The notes below the pieces were generated by a model, which was given only the letters and a program-made list of their open reading frames with translations, was not told the origin of the DNA and did not search any database. A program made the translations under genes and the position numbers. A DNA stretch of 64,000 nt. Origin: Clostridium polyendosporum. GTDB lineage: Bacteria; Bacillota; Clostridia; Clostridiales; Clostridiaceae. This document shows positions 37,487 through 45,137 of this stretch, one piece after another (position 1 is the first letter of the stretch; each line of letters opens with the position of its first letter). The DNA lies in NCBI RefSeq assembly GCF_018332455.1, contig NZ_BOPZ01000005.1, forward strand, positions 111,035 through 175,034, given 5' to 3'.

Positions 37487-38365
37487 ATGCTAAAAACCTT
37501 AGAAAATAATTTATTAAAGATTACAGCTTCTACTTTTGGAGGGGAACTTCATAGTATTAAAGGGAAAAAAACTAATACCGAATTCTTATGGGATGGTAAT
37601 GAAACATATTGGAAGTACCATGCTCCTATACTATTTCCTATTGTAGGCAAAGTATACGATAACAAATATATTATTAATAACAAAACATTTGAACTTCCTC
37701 AACATGGCCTTGCTAGAACTTCAGAGTTCAATCTTTTTGAACAAACTGAAAACTCACTTACTTTTGAACTTAAACATTCAAAAGTAACTCTAGAAAAATA
37801 TCCATTTAAGTTTTCACTTCAGATAAAATACACTTTAGAAGATTCTTCAGTTAAAATTGAATATATCGTAAATAACTTAGACAATACAGATATATACTTC
37901 TCAATAGGTGCGCATCCAGCCTTTAAGTGTCCTATATTAGAAAATGAAAATTTCCAGGATTATTACTTTGAATTTAGTGAGAAAGAAACTGCTTCAACTA
38001 TGGAATTAACATCTGATGGATACTTTTCGGGGAAAAAAATACCATTATTAAAAGAAGAGAACATTATAGGCCTTACAACAGAACTCTTCAAGAATGATGC
38101 TCTTGTATTTAATAGTTTAAAATCTCATACGATTACATTAAAATCAAAAAATCACTCTAAAAACGTGACTTTTGATTTCAATGAATTTCCATATCTAGGT
38201 TTATGGTCAAAACCTTCAGGTGCTCCTTTTGTTTGTATTGAACCATGGTTTGGACATGCAGACTATGATGACTTTAGAGGAGAATTCAAAAATAAAGAAG
38301 GCATAATAAGCTTAGAAATAAATAAAAGCTTTAAATGCACCTATACCATAACAGTTAATGAATAA
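37487..38365 (+). CDS. Aldose 1-epimerase family protein (LacX-like)
   Basis: 292 aa, galactose-mutarotase fold. HAPILFPIVGKVYDNKY, LPQHGLAR (His), SIGAHPAFKCP (His) and the C-terminal FVCIEPWFGHADYDD (Glu) carry the expected catalytic and binding residues. It probably interconverts anomers of a sugar or sugar phosphate. The ATG start has AAAGGGTG upstream, and its leader contains repeat copy F. Single gene with its own terminator. Confidence 0.88.
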   Translation: MLKTLENNLLKITASTFGGELHSIKGKKTNTEFLWDGNETYWKYHAPILFPIVGKVYDNKYIINNKTFELPQHGLARTSEFNLFEQTENSLTFELKHSKVTLEKYPFKFSLQIKYTLEDSSVKIEYIVNNLDNTDIYFSIGAHPAFKCPILENENFQDYYFEFSEKETASTMELTSDGYFSGKKIPLLKEENIIGLTTELFKNDALVFNSLKSHTITLKSKNHSKNVTFDFNEFPYLGLWSKPSGAPFVCIEPWFGHADYDDFRGEFKNKEGIISLEINKSFKCTYTITVNE

Positions 38366-38385
38366 TTAAAAATTGTTAATAAAAA

Positions 38386-38421
38386 AAGAAATTCAGTTCA
38401 ATTTAAAGAGCTGAATTTCTT
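38386..38421 (+). terminator. Terminator of the aldose epimerase gene
   Basis: AAGAAATTCAG (38386-38396) pairs with CTGAATTTCTT (38411-38421), preceded by an A-run. It lies 20 nt after the stop codon. Confidence 0.75.
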
Positions 38422-38445
38422 CATTAACGCTTTTCTTCAAATCTT

Positions 38446-38517
38446 AAATAAAGCTAAACAGACATGAATCCTACTCAGCTTTAACCAGATTTCACTTTAT
38501 TAAACGACAGCAAATCA
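38446..38517 (+). repeat. Two-hairpin intergenic repeat, copy G
   Basis: Hairpin 1 is decayed inside (AAAGCTAAACAGA...TCCTACTCAGCTTT), with the outer AAAGCT/AGCTTT kept. Hairpin 2 is degenerate (ATTTCACTTTATTAAAC), with tail GACAGCAAATCAA. It lies in the tail-to-tail gap before the helicase gene. Confidence 0.6.
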
Positions 38518-38530
38518 ATGAAAAACACAA

Positions 38531-40882
38531 TTAATTCCAAAAATATTTTAAAACTTGATTTATGTTTTCTTTAGTATTAACCATAGAGAAGTTTTTCCAC
38601 CCTTCTGGCATTAAAGAAATATACTTAGAAGTTAAAAATCTGTCATCAATTAATAAAACTGCTCCCCTATCCTCTTCCGTTCTTATAACTCTCCCAGCTG
38701 CCTGTAGTACCTTATTCATTCCCGGAAAAGTATACGCATAATCATATCCAGCAGCTTTAAACTCATCAAAGTATTGCTTTATTATCTCTCTTTCAAAACA
38801 TATCTGTGGAAGTCCTACCCCTATTATAACTGCACCTATCAACCTATCATTAGTTAAATCTATACCTTCTGAAAATATTCCTCCCATTACACAAAACCCT
38901 ATTAAGGTGTTTACTGGGTTCTCTTTAAAACAGTTTAAAAAATTTTCTCTTTCCTCTTCCTTCATTTCTCCTTTTTGAAAAATTATATTCAAATTAGGAT
39001 AGGTATATTTAAACAGCTCATATATCTTCATCATATATGCATAGGAAGGGAAGAAAATCATATAGTTACCTTTTTTCCCTTGAGTAAATTTATATATGTA
39101 ATCCACTATAATTGAGAAAGTTTGCTCTCTTCGTTTATATCGTGTAGAAATAGGCGATATCATAAGGCACAAGTTTTCTGAATTAAATGGCGAAGAAAGC
39201 TTCATCTTATAACTTCCTTCTTCTCCGCCTAGTATATCAATAAAGTAATTTAAAGGAGTTAAAGTTGCTGAAAAAACAATAGTACTATGTGCTCTCTTAA
39301 TACCTTGCTGAAGGTTGTTTCTAGGATATATGCAGAATAGTTTTAGCGCTACATCCTTATTAGAACAATCCACATAACTTAAATACCCCTCATCATAGTA
39401 TTCTGACATATTAACAAAAGCATTTAAATCAAAGTATAACTCTAAAATGTGCTCATATCCTTCTACATTTTGATTCTTTACTAGGTATTCATCAGACTCT
39501 TTTAAGAAATTTCTTATAAGAGGATAAATATCCTTTGGTTCTCCTTCTAGTAAATATGACTTTTCATCCTGCTCTTCTCCACTTCTTCTTACATCAACCA
39601 TAAAAGAATTTAATGCATTTAAGGATTTATATAACTTTGGTACCTTTCCTTTAACAAATTTTCTTCCTTCCAAAATATTACTTTTTAATATTTCAGCAGA
39701 AAACATATCTCTTCCTCTATCTATTAGATTATGGGCTTCATCCACTAAAAATATATATCTTTCATTTATATCATCAAAGAATCTTTTTAAATAAGTCCTA
39801 GGATCAAATACATAATTATAGTCACATATTATACCATCACACCAATAACTTAAATCTAAAGAAAACTCAAATGGACATATATTATATTTTATAGAATATT
39901 GTTCTATTATTTCCCGTGAAAAATACTGTTCATTAGTTATTACGTCAAATAGTGCATTATTCACCTTATCATAATAATTAAGAGCATATTGACACTGCTC
40001 AGGGTTACATCCTATTCTCTCATTAAAGCATATTTTGTCTTTAGCAGTAAGGGTTATAGTCTTAAATTTTAATCCCTTGTCTCTTAATCTTTTAAATGCC
40101 TCTTCCGCCACAGTTCTGGTGATAGTTTTAGCTGTTAGATAAAATATCCTGTCACCGCTCTCTTCTCCAATAGCTTTAACTGCAGGAAAAATTGTAGATA
40201 TAGTCTTTCCTATCCCAGTAGGTGCTTGAGCAAAGAGTACTCCACCTTCTCTAATGGTATTGTATACTGATACTGCTAGTTCTCTTTGCCCTTTTCTATA
40301 CTCCTTAAAAGGAAATGCTGTACTTTTTATTGAGGTATTCCTCTCATTAATCCAACTTAAAGAAAGCTTAGCCCATTTATAATATCCTTCTAAAACATCT
40401 TCTACAAATAGCTTCAGTTCATTAATAGAAAATAATTTTCTTATGGTTTTTATTTCATTTGATGTAAGCTGATAATAACTGATCTGAACACTTATATTTT
40501 CTAATCCATTGAGTATGGAATATATATAAGCATAAAACTTAACTTGAGCCCAATGCGTAGGATTATAATCGGCATCTATATGTATGAGCTCTTTATTTGT
40601 ACTTTTTATTTCTTCTACAATAACATCATTATTATCAACAATTATTCCATCTGCTCTTCCTTCAACAGCAATATTTAAGTCATCAAAAGAAAAGACATGC
40701 TTTAGATAAACCTCCTTTTCATAATTATCATAATCATTTTTATTTTGTTTTTGAAGTTTTTGATGAGCTTTTATCCCTTCCTGTGCTCTACTTTTTCCTA
40801 TAAACCTATTATCAATATTTCCTTTTCTTAAAATAAACTGTACAAGATTTCTTACAGAAACCTTAACTTCCTTCTTTATCAT
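38531..40882 (-). CDS. DinG/Rad3-type iron-sulfur helicase with N-terminal PD-(D/E)XK nuclease-like domain
   Basis: 783 aa. The N-terminal 170 residues carry a RecB/Cas4-like nuclease pattern: H40, D78 (GRADGII), E91 and K93 (EEIK), and QVKFYAY (113-119). The helicase core begins near 188, with Walker A APTGIGKT (220-227), four FeS-type cysteines (285, 292, 297, 336), DEAH (381-384) and the late motif AAGRVIRTEEDRGAVLLID. It should be an XPD-like 5'-3' DNA helicase joined to a nuclease, for DNA repair. Single gene. Confidence 0.9.
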   Translation of the reverse strand: MIKKEVKVSVRNLVQFILRKGNIDNRFIGKSRAQEGIKAHQKLQKQNKNDYDNYEKEVYLKHVFSFDDLNIAVEGRADGIIVDNNDVIVEEIKSTNKELIHIDADYNPTHWAQVKFYAYIYSILNGLENISVQISYYQLTSNEIKTIRKLFSINELKLFVEDVLEGYYKWAKLSLSWINERNTSIKSTAFPFKEYRKGQRELAVSVYNTIREGGVLFAQAPTGIGKTISTIFPAVKAIGEESGDRIFYLTAKTITRTVAEEAFKRLRDKGLKFKTITLTAKDKICFNERIGCNPEQCQYALNYYDKVNNALFDVITNEQYFSREIIEQYSIKYNICPFEFSLDLSYWCDGIICDYNYVFDPRTYLKRFFDDINERYIFLVDEAHNLIDRGRDMFSAEILKSNILEGRKFVKGKVPKLYKSLNALNSFMVDVRRSGEEQDEKSYLLEGEPKDIYPLIRNFLKESDEYLVKNQNVEGYEHILELYFDLNAFVNMSEYYDEGYLSYVDCSNKDVALKLFCIYPRNNLQQGIKRAHSTIVFSATLTPLNYFIDILGGEEGSYKMKLSSPFNSENLCLMISPISTRYKRREQTFSIIVDYIYKFTQGKKGNYMIFFPSYAYMMKIYELFKYTYPNLNIIFQKGEMKEEERENFLNCFKENPVNTLIGFCVMGGIFSEGIDLTNDRLIGAVIIGVGLPQICFEREIIKQYFDEFKAAGYDYAYTFPGMNKVLQAAGRVIRTEEDRGAVLLIDDRFLTSKYISLMPEGWKNFSMVNTKENINQVLKYFWN

Positions 40883-40967
40883 AACTTCTCCTAAGTAATT
40901 TAAAGTTGTATAACGATAATAGCTAAGTCTAATCCTTTAGACTAAAACAATACCTATATTTTTCACA

Positions 40968-41123
40968 CTAAGGGGTATTATTTTTAATATTAGAAACTAC
41001 CTGTGATAGATTGTTAATACTAGTTGTTAAGTTCTCTAATTTCCCCTCAATTCTAGTAAGTAAATAAAGAGAAATTGTGATGGGAAAGCCTAGATTACCT
41101 ATAAGTTGAACCATACTATCCAT
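40968..41123 (-). CDS. yvrJ: YvrJ-family small protein
   Basis: 51 aa. The start MDSMVQLIGNLGFPITISLY and the following LLTRIEGKLENLTTSI match the YvrJ family (PF12841): one membrane-seeking helix then an amphipathic tail. ATG at 41123 follows AGGAGG eight bases ahead. Family function is unknown; the look is holin-like or phage-derived. It lies alone between the helicase and DUF1836 genes. Confidence 0.82.
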   Translation of the reverse strand: MDSMVQLIGNLGFPITISLYLLTRIEGKLENLTTSINNLSQVVSNIKNNTP

Positions 41124-41291
41124 GATATCATCCTCCTCTCACTCATTAGATATGCACATATTAGAAAGTTTTAATTTAATACTAAATTTTATAATTAGAT
41201 AAAACTAATATTAATTTATTTACTAAAGATACACAATTCCAATACCTAACTAGCTTTGGAAAGTAATCTCGGAATGCAATACTTTCCCTAT

Positions 41292-41364
41292 AATTCTTAA
41301 TTCAATATAAACTTATATGTCTGAATTATAAATTCAGTTATGAAGTTGTGTATCTATATATACT
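41292..41364 (+). repeat. Type II intergenic repeat, left part only
   Basis: ATAATTCTTAATTCA through CTGAATTATAAATTCAG (itself a palindrome, 41321-41337) to TTATGAAGTTGTGTATC. It aligns with 49422-49495 and with the left module at 19211. The shared right hairpin is missing. Confidence 0.55.
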
Positions 41365-41390
41365 GTAATAAAAATCGTTATAAAAAAAGC

Positions 41391-41415
41391 CATATAAGGT
41401 AAAAAACCTTATATG
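41391..41415 (-). terminator. Terminator of the DUF1836 gene
   Basis: CATATAAGGT pairs with ACCTTATATG, followed on the minus strand by GCTTTTTTTATAACG. It begins 1 nt after the stop codon. Confidence 0.9.
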
Positions 41416-41416
41416 A

Positions 41417-42010
41417 CTATTCTGCATTATACTGACTAACTAATTTTTGTACAAGCTTTTTAATAACGCTTGCCTGTGCTATAAGAGCCATCACCATAAG
41501 GAATATCCTAATTCTCTCTTCATCTGTTTCTTCTAAATGTAAACTCTTTATTGTATTTTCTAACTTAGATTCATCAAATAAAGGATCTTTTAAAAACTCT
41601 TTCAAACTTTCAGTCTGGACTTCTGAGAAAACCTTATAAGCATCCTCCCATGAAATTATATCATCTTCTCTATCATTTATTTCATTGAATGCAAGTCTAA
41701 AAACTTTCTTTATCTCTTCAGTGGTTAATAGCGGCCTCATATAACTTAACAATAGTAATTGAGTTAAATGAACTTTAGTATATCCTCTTTTTTTTCCATC
41801 TTCCGGTTTAGATATAACTTCACTCTTAATATAATTCTGTACTATATTATTTGTATATTTATCATCAATAAACTTATCATTTAAATAATCAATAACTTGT
41901 GATAAGAATAAATCATATTTAGGAAGATCGTTATACGAAACTATATTGTTTTTTGACATTTCTTCCGCTAGATTCATAACATGACTAGCATCGAATTTTT
42001 TAGTTTCCAT
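41417..42010 (-). CDS. DUF1836 protein (MerR-like fold)
   Basis: 197 aa, soluble. The DUF1836 pattern is present: NIVSYNDLPKYDLFLSQVIDYLN, then KRGYTKVHLTQLLLLSYMRPLL and EEIKKVFRLAFNE, resembling a MerR-type winged helix without the usual effector domain. Function unknown; likely DNA-binding. Repeat copy H lies in its leader, 32 nt before the ATG and in the same orientation. Confidence 0.82.
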   Translation of the reverse strand: METKKFDASHVMNLAEEMSKNNIVSYNDLPKYDLFLSQVIDYLNDKFIDDKYTNNIVQNYIKSEVISKPEDGKKRGYTKVHLTQLLLLSYMRPLLTTEEIKKVFRLAFNEINDREDDIISWEDAYKVFSEVQTESLKEFLKDPLFDESKLENTIKSLHLEETDEERIRIFLMVMALIAQASVIKKLVQKLVSQYNAE

Positions 42011-42042
42011 ATCTACACCTCTAAACTTTCTATTTTTGCACT

Positions 42043-42110
42043 TTTATTTGCTGCCATTTCACAAAATGGAATCTGACTAGAATTCAACACCCTTAATACT
42101 CATCAACTTT
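42043..42110 (-). repeat. Two-hairpin intergenic repeat, copy H (minus orientation)
   Basis: Read on the minus strand: AAAGTTGATGAGTATTAAGG is a decayed hairpin 1. TAGTCAGATTCCATTTTGTG and AAATGGCAGCAAATAAAAG follow, so the right module and tail are well kept. Confidence 0.6.
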
Positions 42111-42236
42111 GTTACCTATTATCATTATATAGTATATATAAACCCATTACAAGTTACCTTAATCTATTTTAGATTAATTATTTACATTTTAAATACTACA
42201 TACACATACTTCAATAATAATCATTATTTATTCACA

Positions 42237-42334
42237 ACTTATCAACAGTATATGTTGATAAGTTCTCACAATCCAATAAGCTGTGGATAAAAATTCAAAC
42301 TTTTGCACATTATCCACATATTATTTGTGGACAA
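42237..42334. promoter_or_regulatory. Cluster of five DnaA-box-like sites
   Basis: Within 98 bp: TTATCAACA (42239-42247), its inverted copy TGTTGATAA (42253-42261), TGTGGATAA (42282-42290), TTATCCACA (42310-42318) and TGTGGACAA (42326-42334). Two are exact consensus boxes. The first pair forms an 11-bp inverted repeat. The region is AT-rich and gene-free (42111-42953). Confidence 0.6.
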
Positions 42335-42597
42335 ATTATTGATATTTAGAGGATGATTCCCTACCTATAAATATTTTTTTAATAGTTCCCTGATAATATT
42401 CTGAAAAAAATATTACATTATTTTTACAATTAACTGCAAAATGTACTATTAGTACGTTAAACTGCGTGGTAAATATTTACTTAATATTTAATTAAAGTTA
42501 TATATTTTCTTTTCTCAGTATTAATTATAAGCAAAATACCTTTTAGTTACATATATTGATTATATAAGATTTTTTATTTAAATAACATATGTTTTTT

Positions 42598-42604
42598 TTC
42601 GACA
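42598..42604 (-). promoter_or_regulatory. Candidate Spo0A box
   Basis: TTCGACA, i.e. TGTCGAA on the minus strand, in the 840-bp upstream region of abrB. Single heptamer, so only suggestive. Confidence 0.3.
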
Positions 42605-42786
42605 TAGCTTATCCATCATTCCAACAATTTACTTATTTTATTTATCAACTTATTATTTTCACATATAGTTTATTTTTTCCATATTCCGTTAAATTATAAC
42701 CATTACAAACGTATACATATCCATAAATAGGGGTACAAGCTTTTTTTTGTAATAAAAAAATATAAGTTTATTGATTTAAAGACCTA

Positions 42787-42815
42787 TTGACTTTTCAAAA
42801 AAATGGTAGTATATT
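42787..42815 (+). promoter_or_regulatory. Candidate distal promoter of abrB
   Basis: TTGACT (42787-42792), a 17-bp spacer and TATATT (42810-42815). Confidence 0.5.
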
Positions 42816-42878
42816 TTATATTAGATGATATAAAAATAAAAAAAATGTAAATAAAAACATTTTTTTCTGAATAACGTA

Positions 42879-42907
42879 TTGACTTTATATTACATTTTTG
42901 TTAGTAT
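42879..42907 (+). promoter_or_regulatory. Candidate proximal promoter of abrB
   Basis: TTGACT (42879-42884), a 17-bp spacer and TAGTAT (42902-42907). The start point would lie near 42914, just ahead of the Spo0A box. Confidence 0.5.
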
Positions 42908-42919
42908 TATTATAGAATT

Positions 42920-42926
42920 TGTCGAA
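42920..42926 (+). promoter_or_regulatory. Candidate Spo0A box over the abrB start point
   Basis: An exact TGTCGAA just downstream of the predicted transcription start. In Bacillus, Spo0A~P represses abrB through boxes in the same place. Confidence 0.55.
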
Positions 42927-42953
42927 CGATGTAAAAATTGAGGAGGAATAACA

Positions 42954-43199
42954 ATGAAATCAACAGGTGTAGTTAGAAGAGTAGATGAATTAGGAAGAAT
43001 AGTAATTCCTATAGAGTTAAGAAGAACTCTAGATATAGCTGAAAAGGATGCTCTTGAAATATATGTAGATGGAGAACAAATAATTCTTAAGAAGTATGAA
43101 CCAGCTTGTATATTCTGTGGAGATGCAAGAGATGTTGTAAACTACAAGGGTAAGAATATCTGTAAAAACTGTTTAGAAGAATTAAAAGACGATAAATAA
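42954..43199 (+). CDS. abrB: AbrB-family transition-state regulator with C-terminal CxxC pair
   Basis: 81 aa. The N-terminal swapped-hairpin DNA-binding domain (STGVVRRVDELGRIVIPIEL, 3-22, then RRTLDI) is near-identical to Bacillus AbrB. The C-terminus has two CxxC motifs (CIFCG, CKNCL) able to bind a metal, as in clostridial AbrB proteins. It should repress post-exponential and sporulation genes. The ATG start follows AGGAGG. The upstream region is unusually long, with two promoter candidates and Spo0A boxes. Its stop codon lies within repeat copy I. Confidence 0.93.
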   Translation: MKSTGVVRRVDELGRIVIPIELRRTLDIAEKDALEIYVDGEQIILKKYEPACIFCGDARDVVNYKGKNICKNCLEELKDDK

Positions 43200-43268
43200 A
43201 ACTTCTCAGGCGTCGAGCCTGCCCAGTTTTAGCCAGAGTTCACTTTGTGAAATGGCCAACAAATAATA
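43194..43268 (+). repeat. Two-hairpin intergenic repeat, copy I (starts inside the abrB stop)
   Basis: AAATAAAACT at 43194 includes the abrB TAA. Hairpin 1 is CAGGC-GTCGA-GCCTG with ACT/AGT outside. Hairpin 2 is TTCACTTTGTGAA, with tail GGCCAACAAATAA. Confidence 0.7.
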
Positions 43269-43316
43269 TTCTATTCTCTATTACAACACCTCACTCCCCT
43301 TGATGGTGTTGAATAT

Positions 43317-43350
43317 AAGCACTTCAAATTATATTGAAGTGCTTTTTGCT
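43317..43350 (+). terminator. Terminator between abrB and rsmI
   Basis: AAGCACTTCAA (43317-43327) pairs with TTGAAGTGCTT (43334-43344), then TTTGCTTTTT. It serves abrB and perhaps the convergent rsmI. Confidence 0.85.
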
Positions 43351-43438
43351 TTTTAAGATTTAGAACTTAAAACCCCAAAGATTGTCATAAATTACAATGA
43401 ATGAATAACTTAATACTTATTTATTTATCTATGACATT

Positions 43439-44278
43439 TTATATTTCTGTTGAATATTTATAAACTTCTGATTTAGGAAGATTTCTCTCCTTAGCCACCT
43501 TCTTAATAGCTTCCTTTTTATTTAACCCTTCATTAATAAGCTTAATAATATGATCTTCTATAGTAAGGTGTTCCCACTGTGCCATTTTTTCATTTTCTAT
43601 TTCCTCTAAACTTTTACCTTGAATAACAAGTACAAATTCTCCTCTAGGAGAATTTTCATCAAAATATTTTATAGCTTCATCTAACGAAGCTCTGAATATT
43701 TGTTCATAAAGTTTTGTAAGCTCCCTACACACTGCTATTTTTCTATTACCTAAGTTCTCATATAAAAACTTCAAAGTATCTAAAAGTCGATGTGGTGATT
43801 CATAAAATATAAGAGTTTCTGTTCTATTCTTAAGTTCTTCTATTATTGGTTTTCTATCTTTATTTTCTCTTGGCAAAAAGCCTCTAAATAGAAATTTCGA
43901 AGTATCTAATCCTGAATAAACTACTGCAGTTGTTATAGCTGTTGCCCCTGGCAGTACCTCAAATTCTATTTCTTGGTCTATACACCTTTGAACAATTACA
44001 GCACCTGGATCAGATATTCCAGGCGTTCCTGCATCAGTAACAAGTGCTATTTTTTCACCTTTCCTAATTCTATCAATTATGCTCTCACTTTTTCCAAGTT
44101 CATTATGCTGATGATAGCTTATTAGAGTTTTCTTTATTTCATAATGATTTAATAACTTTAAAGTTTGTCTAGTATCCTCTGCAGCTATGACATCTACATC
44201 TTTAAGTACCTCTAATGCTCTTAAAGTTATATCTTTGAGATTACCTATAGGTGTAGGCACTAAATAAAGTTTGCTCAT
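43439..44278 (-). CDS. rsmI: 16S rRNA (cytidine-1402-2'-O)-methyltransferase
   Basis: 279 aa, tetrapyrrole-methylase fold. LYLVPTPIGNLKDITLRALE, AAEDTRQTLKLLNH, LVTDAGTPGISDPGAVIV and FYESPHRLLDTL are the RsmI signatures for SAM and rRNA binding. It methylates C1402 in the ribosomal decoding centre. The C-terminus is the usual helix-turn-helix-like segment (LINEGLNKKEAIKKVAKER). It follows trmN6 by 6 nt; rsmI, yabB and abrB are also neighbours in Bacillus. Confidence 0.95.
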   Translation of the reverse strand: MSKLYLVPTPIGNLKDITLRALEVLKDVDVIAAEDTRQTLKLLNHYEIKKTLISYHQHNELGKSESIIDRIRKGEKIALVTDAGTPGISDPGAVIVQRCIDQEIEFEVLPGATAITTAVVYSGLDTSKFLFRGFLPRENKDRKPIIEELKNRTETLIFYESPHRLLDTLKFLYENLGNRKIAVCRELTKLYEQIFRASLDEAIKYFDENSPRGEFVLVIQGKSLEEIENEKMAQWEHLTIEDHIIKLINEGLNKKEAIKKVAKERNLPKSEVYKYSTEI

Positions 44279-44284
44279 TTCCCC

Positions 44285-45049
44285 CTACTCCCTTCCATAT
44301 ATTCTATTAATTTCATCACTATACCCACCCTCATCATTATAAACATATAAAGGTGGTTCCAACTTTAAAAATTGTCCTCCATCTCTCTGACCTTCTACAA
44401 GAATGATGTTAGGCGCTTTCTTCGTGTTAGGATGAACCATTCTAATTCTCTTTGGTTCTATTTTATGTTTTCTCATAAGACAAAGAATATCAGCTAATCT
44501 TTCTGGTCTATGAACCATATACAATCGTCCATTATCCTTAAGAAGTATTCTAGAAGCTATAATAACATCTTCTAAATTGCATAAAACTTCGTGCCTAGCA
44601 ATGGCAGTTTTATCATTTGGATTTAGAATTCCAGACTGATTAAGTTTATATGGGGGATTTACAGTAACAACGTCTGCCTTAGGTATAGATTTCATAATTT
44701 TTAAATTCTTAAGATCTTCTTCTATAAAAGTAATTCTATCTTCCAGCATATTAAGTTGTGTACTTCTATTAGCCATTTCAACCATTTCTCTTTGTATCTC
44801 TATACCTGTAACTCTTCTCGCCTCAGTCTTACCAGCTATTATAAAAGGAATAATCCCTGTGCCAGTACACAAATCTATAACTTCATTACCTTTTCTTACA
44901 GTTGCAAAATTAGCTAACAAAACAGCATCAACCCCAAATCTAAAAGCATCCTTCTTCTGTATAAGATGAATACCTTTTAATTGTAAATCATCTAAAGTTT
45001 CACCATCCCAAACCAGTGTTTTTATCATTTCCTTATCTATAATTCTCAT
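44285..45049 (-). CDS. tRNA1(Val) (adenine-37-N6)-methyltransferase family protein
   Basis: About 254 aa, class I SAM methyltransferase. DLCTGTGIIPFIIAG is the SAM motif and DVVTVNPPYKL the catalytic NPPY for exocyclic amino-group methylation. It matches Bacillus YabB and E. coli TrmN6 (YfiC). A longer frame starts at 45079; ATG at 45049 is preceded by GGAGG at a rather long 12-nt distance but gives the usual N-terminus. It is coupled to rsmI. Confidence 0.88.
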   Translation of the reverse strand: MRIIDKEMIKTLVWDGETLDDLQLKGIHLIQKKDAFRFGVDAVLLANFATVRKGNEVIDLCTGTGIIPFIIAGKTEARRVTGIEIQREMVEMANRSTQLNMLEDRITFIEEDLKNLKIMKSIPKADVVTVNPPYKLNQSGILNPNDKTAIARHEVLCNLEDVIIASRILLKDNGRLYMVHRPERLADILCLMRKHKIEPKRIRMVHPNTKKAPNIILVEGQRDGGQFLKLEPPLYVYNDEGGYSDEINRIYGRE

Positions 45050-45110
45050 TTGCTCTTTGTTCCTCCGTCTAAATGTCATTATTTATTATACCCAACTACT
45101 GCAAATTAAA

Positions 45111-45134
45111 AAAGAGCTAGTAATCTAGCTCTTT
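45111..45134 (-). terminator. Terminator of the NlpC/P60 gene
   Basis: AAAGAGCTAG pairs with CTAGCTCTTT around TAAT; on the minus strand TTTAATTTG follows. It lies 3 nt from the stop codon. Confidence 0.85.
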
Positions 45135-45137
45135 AAA

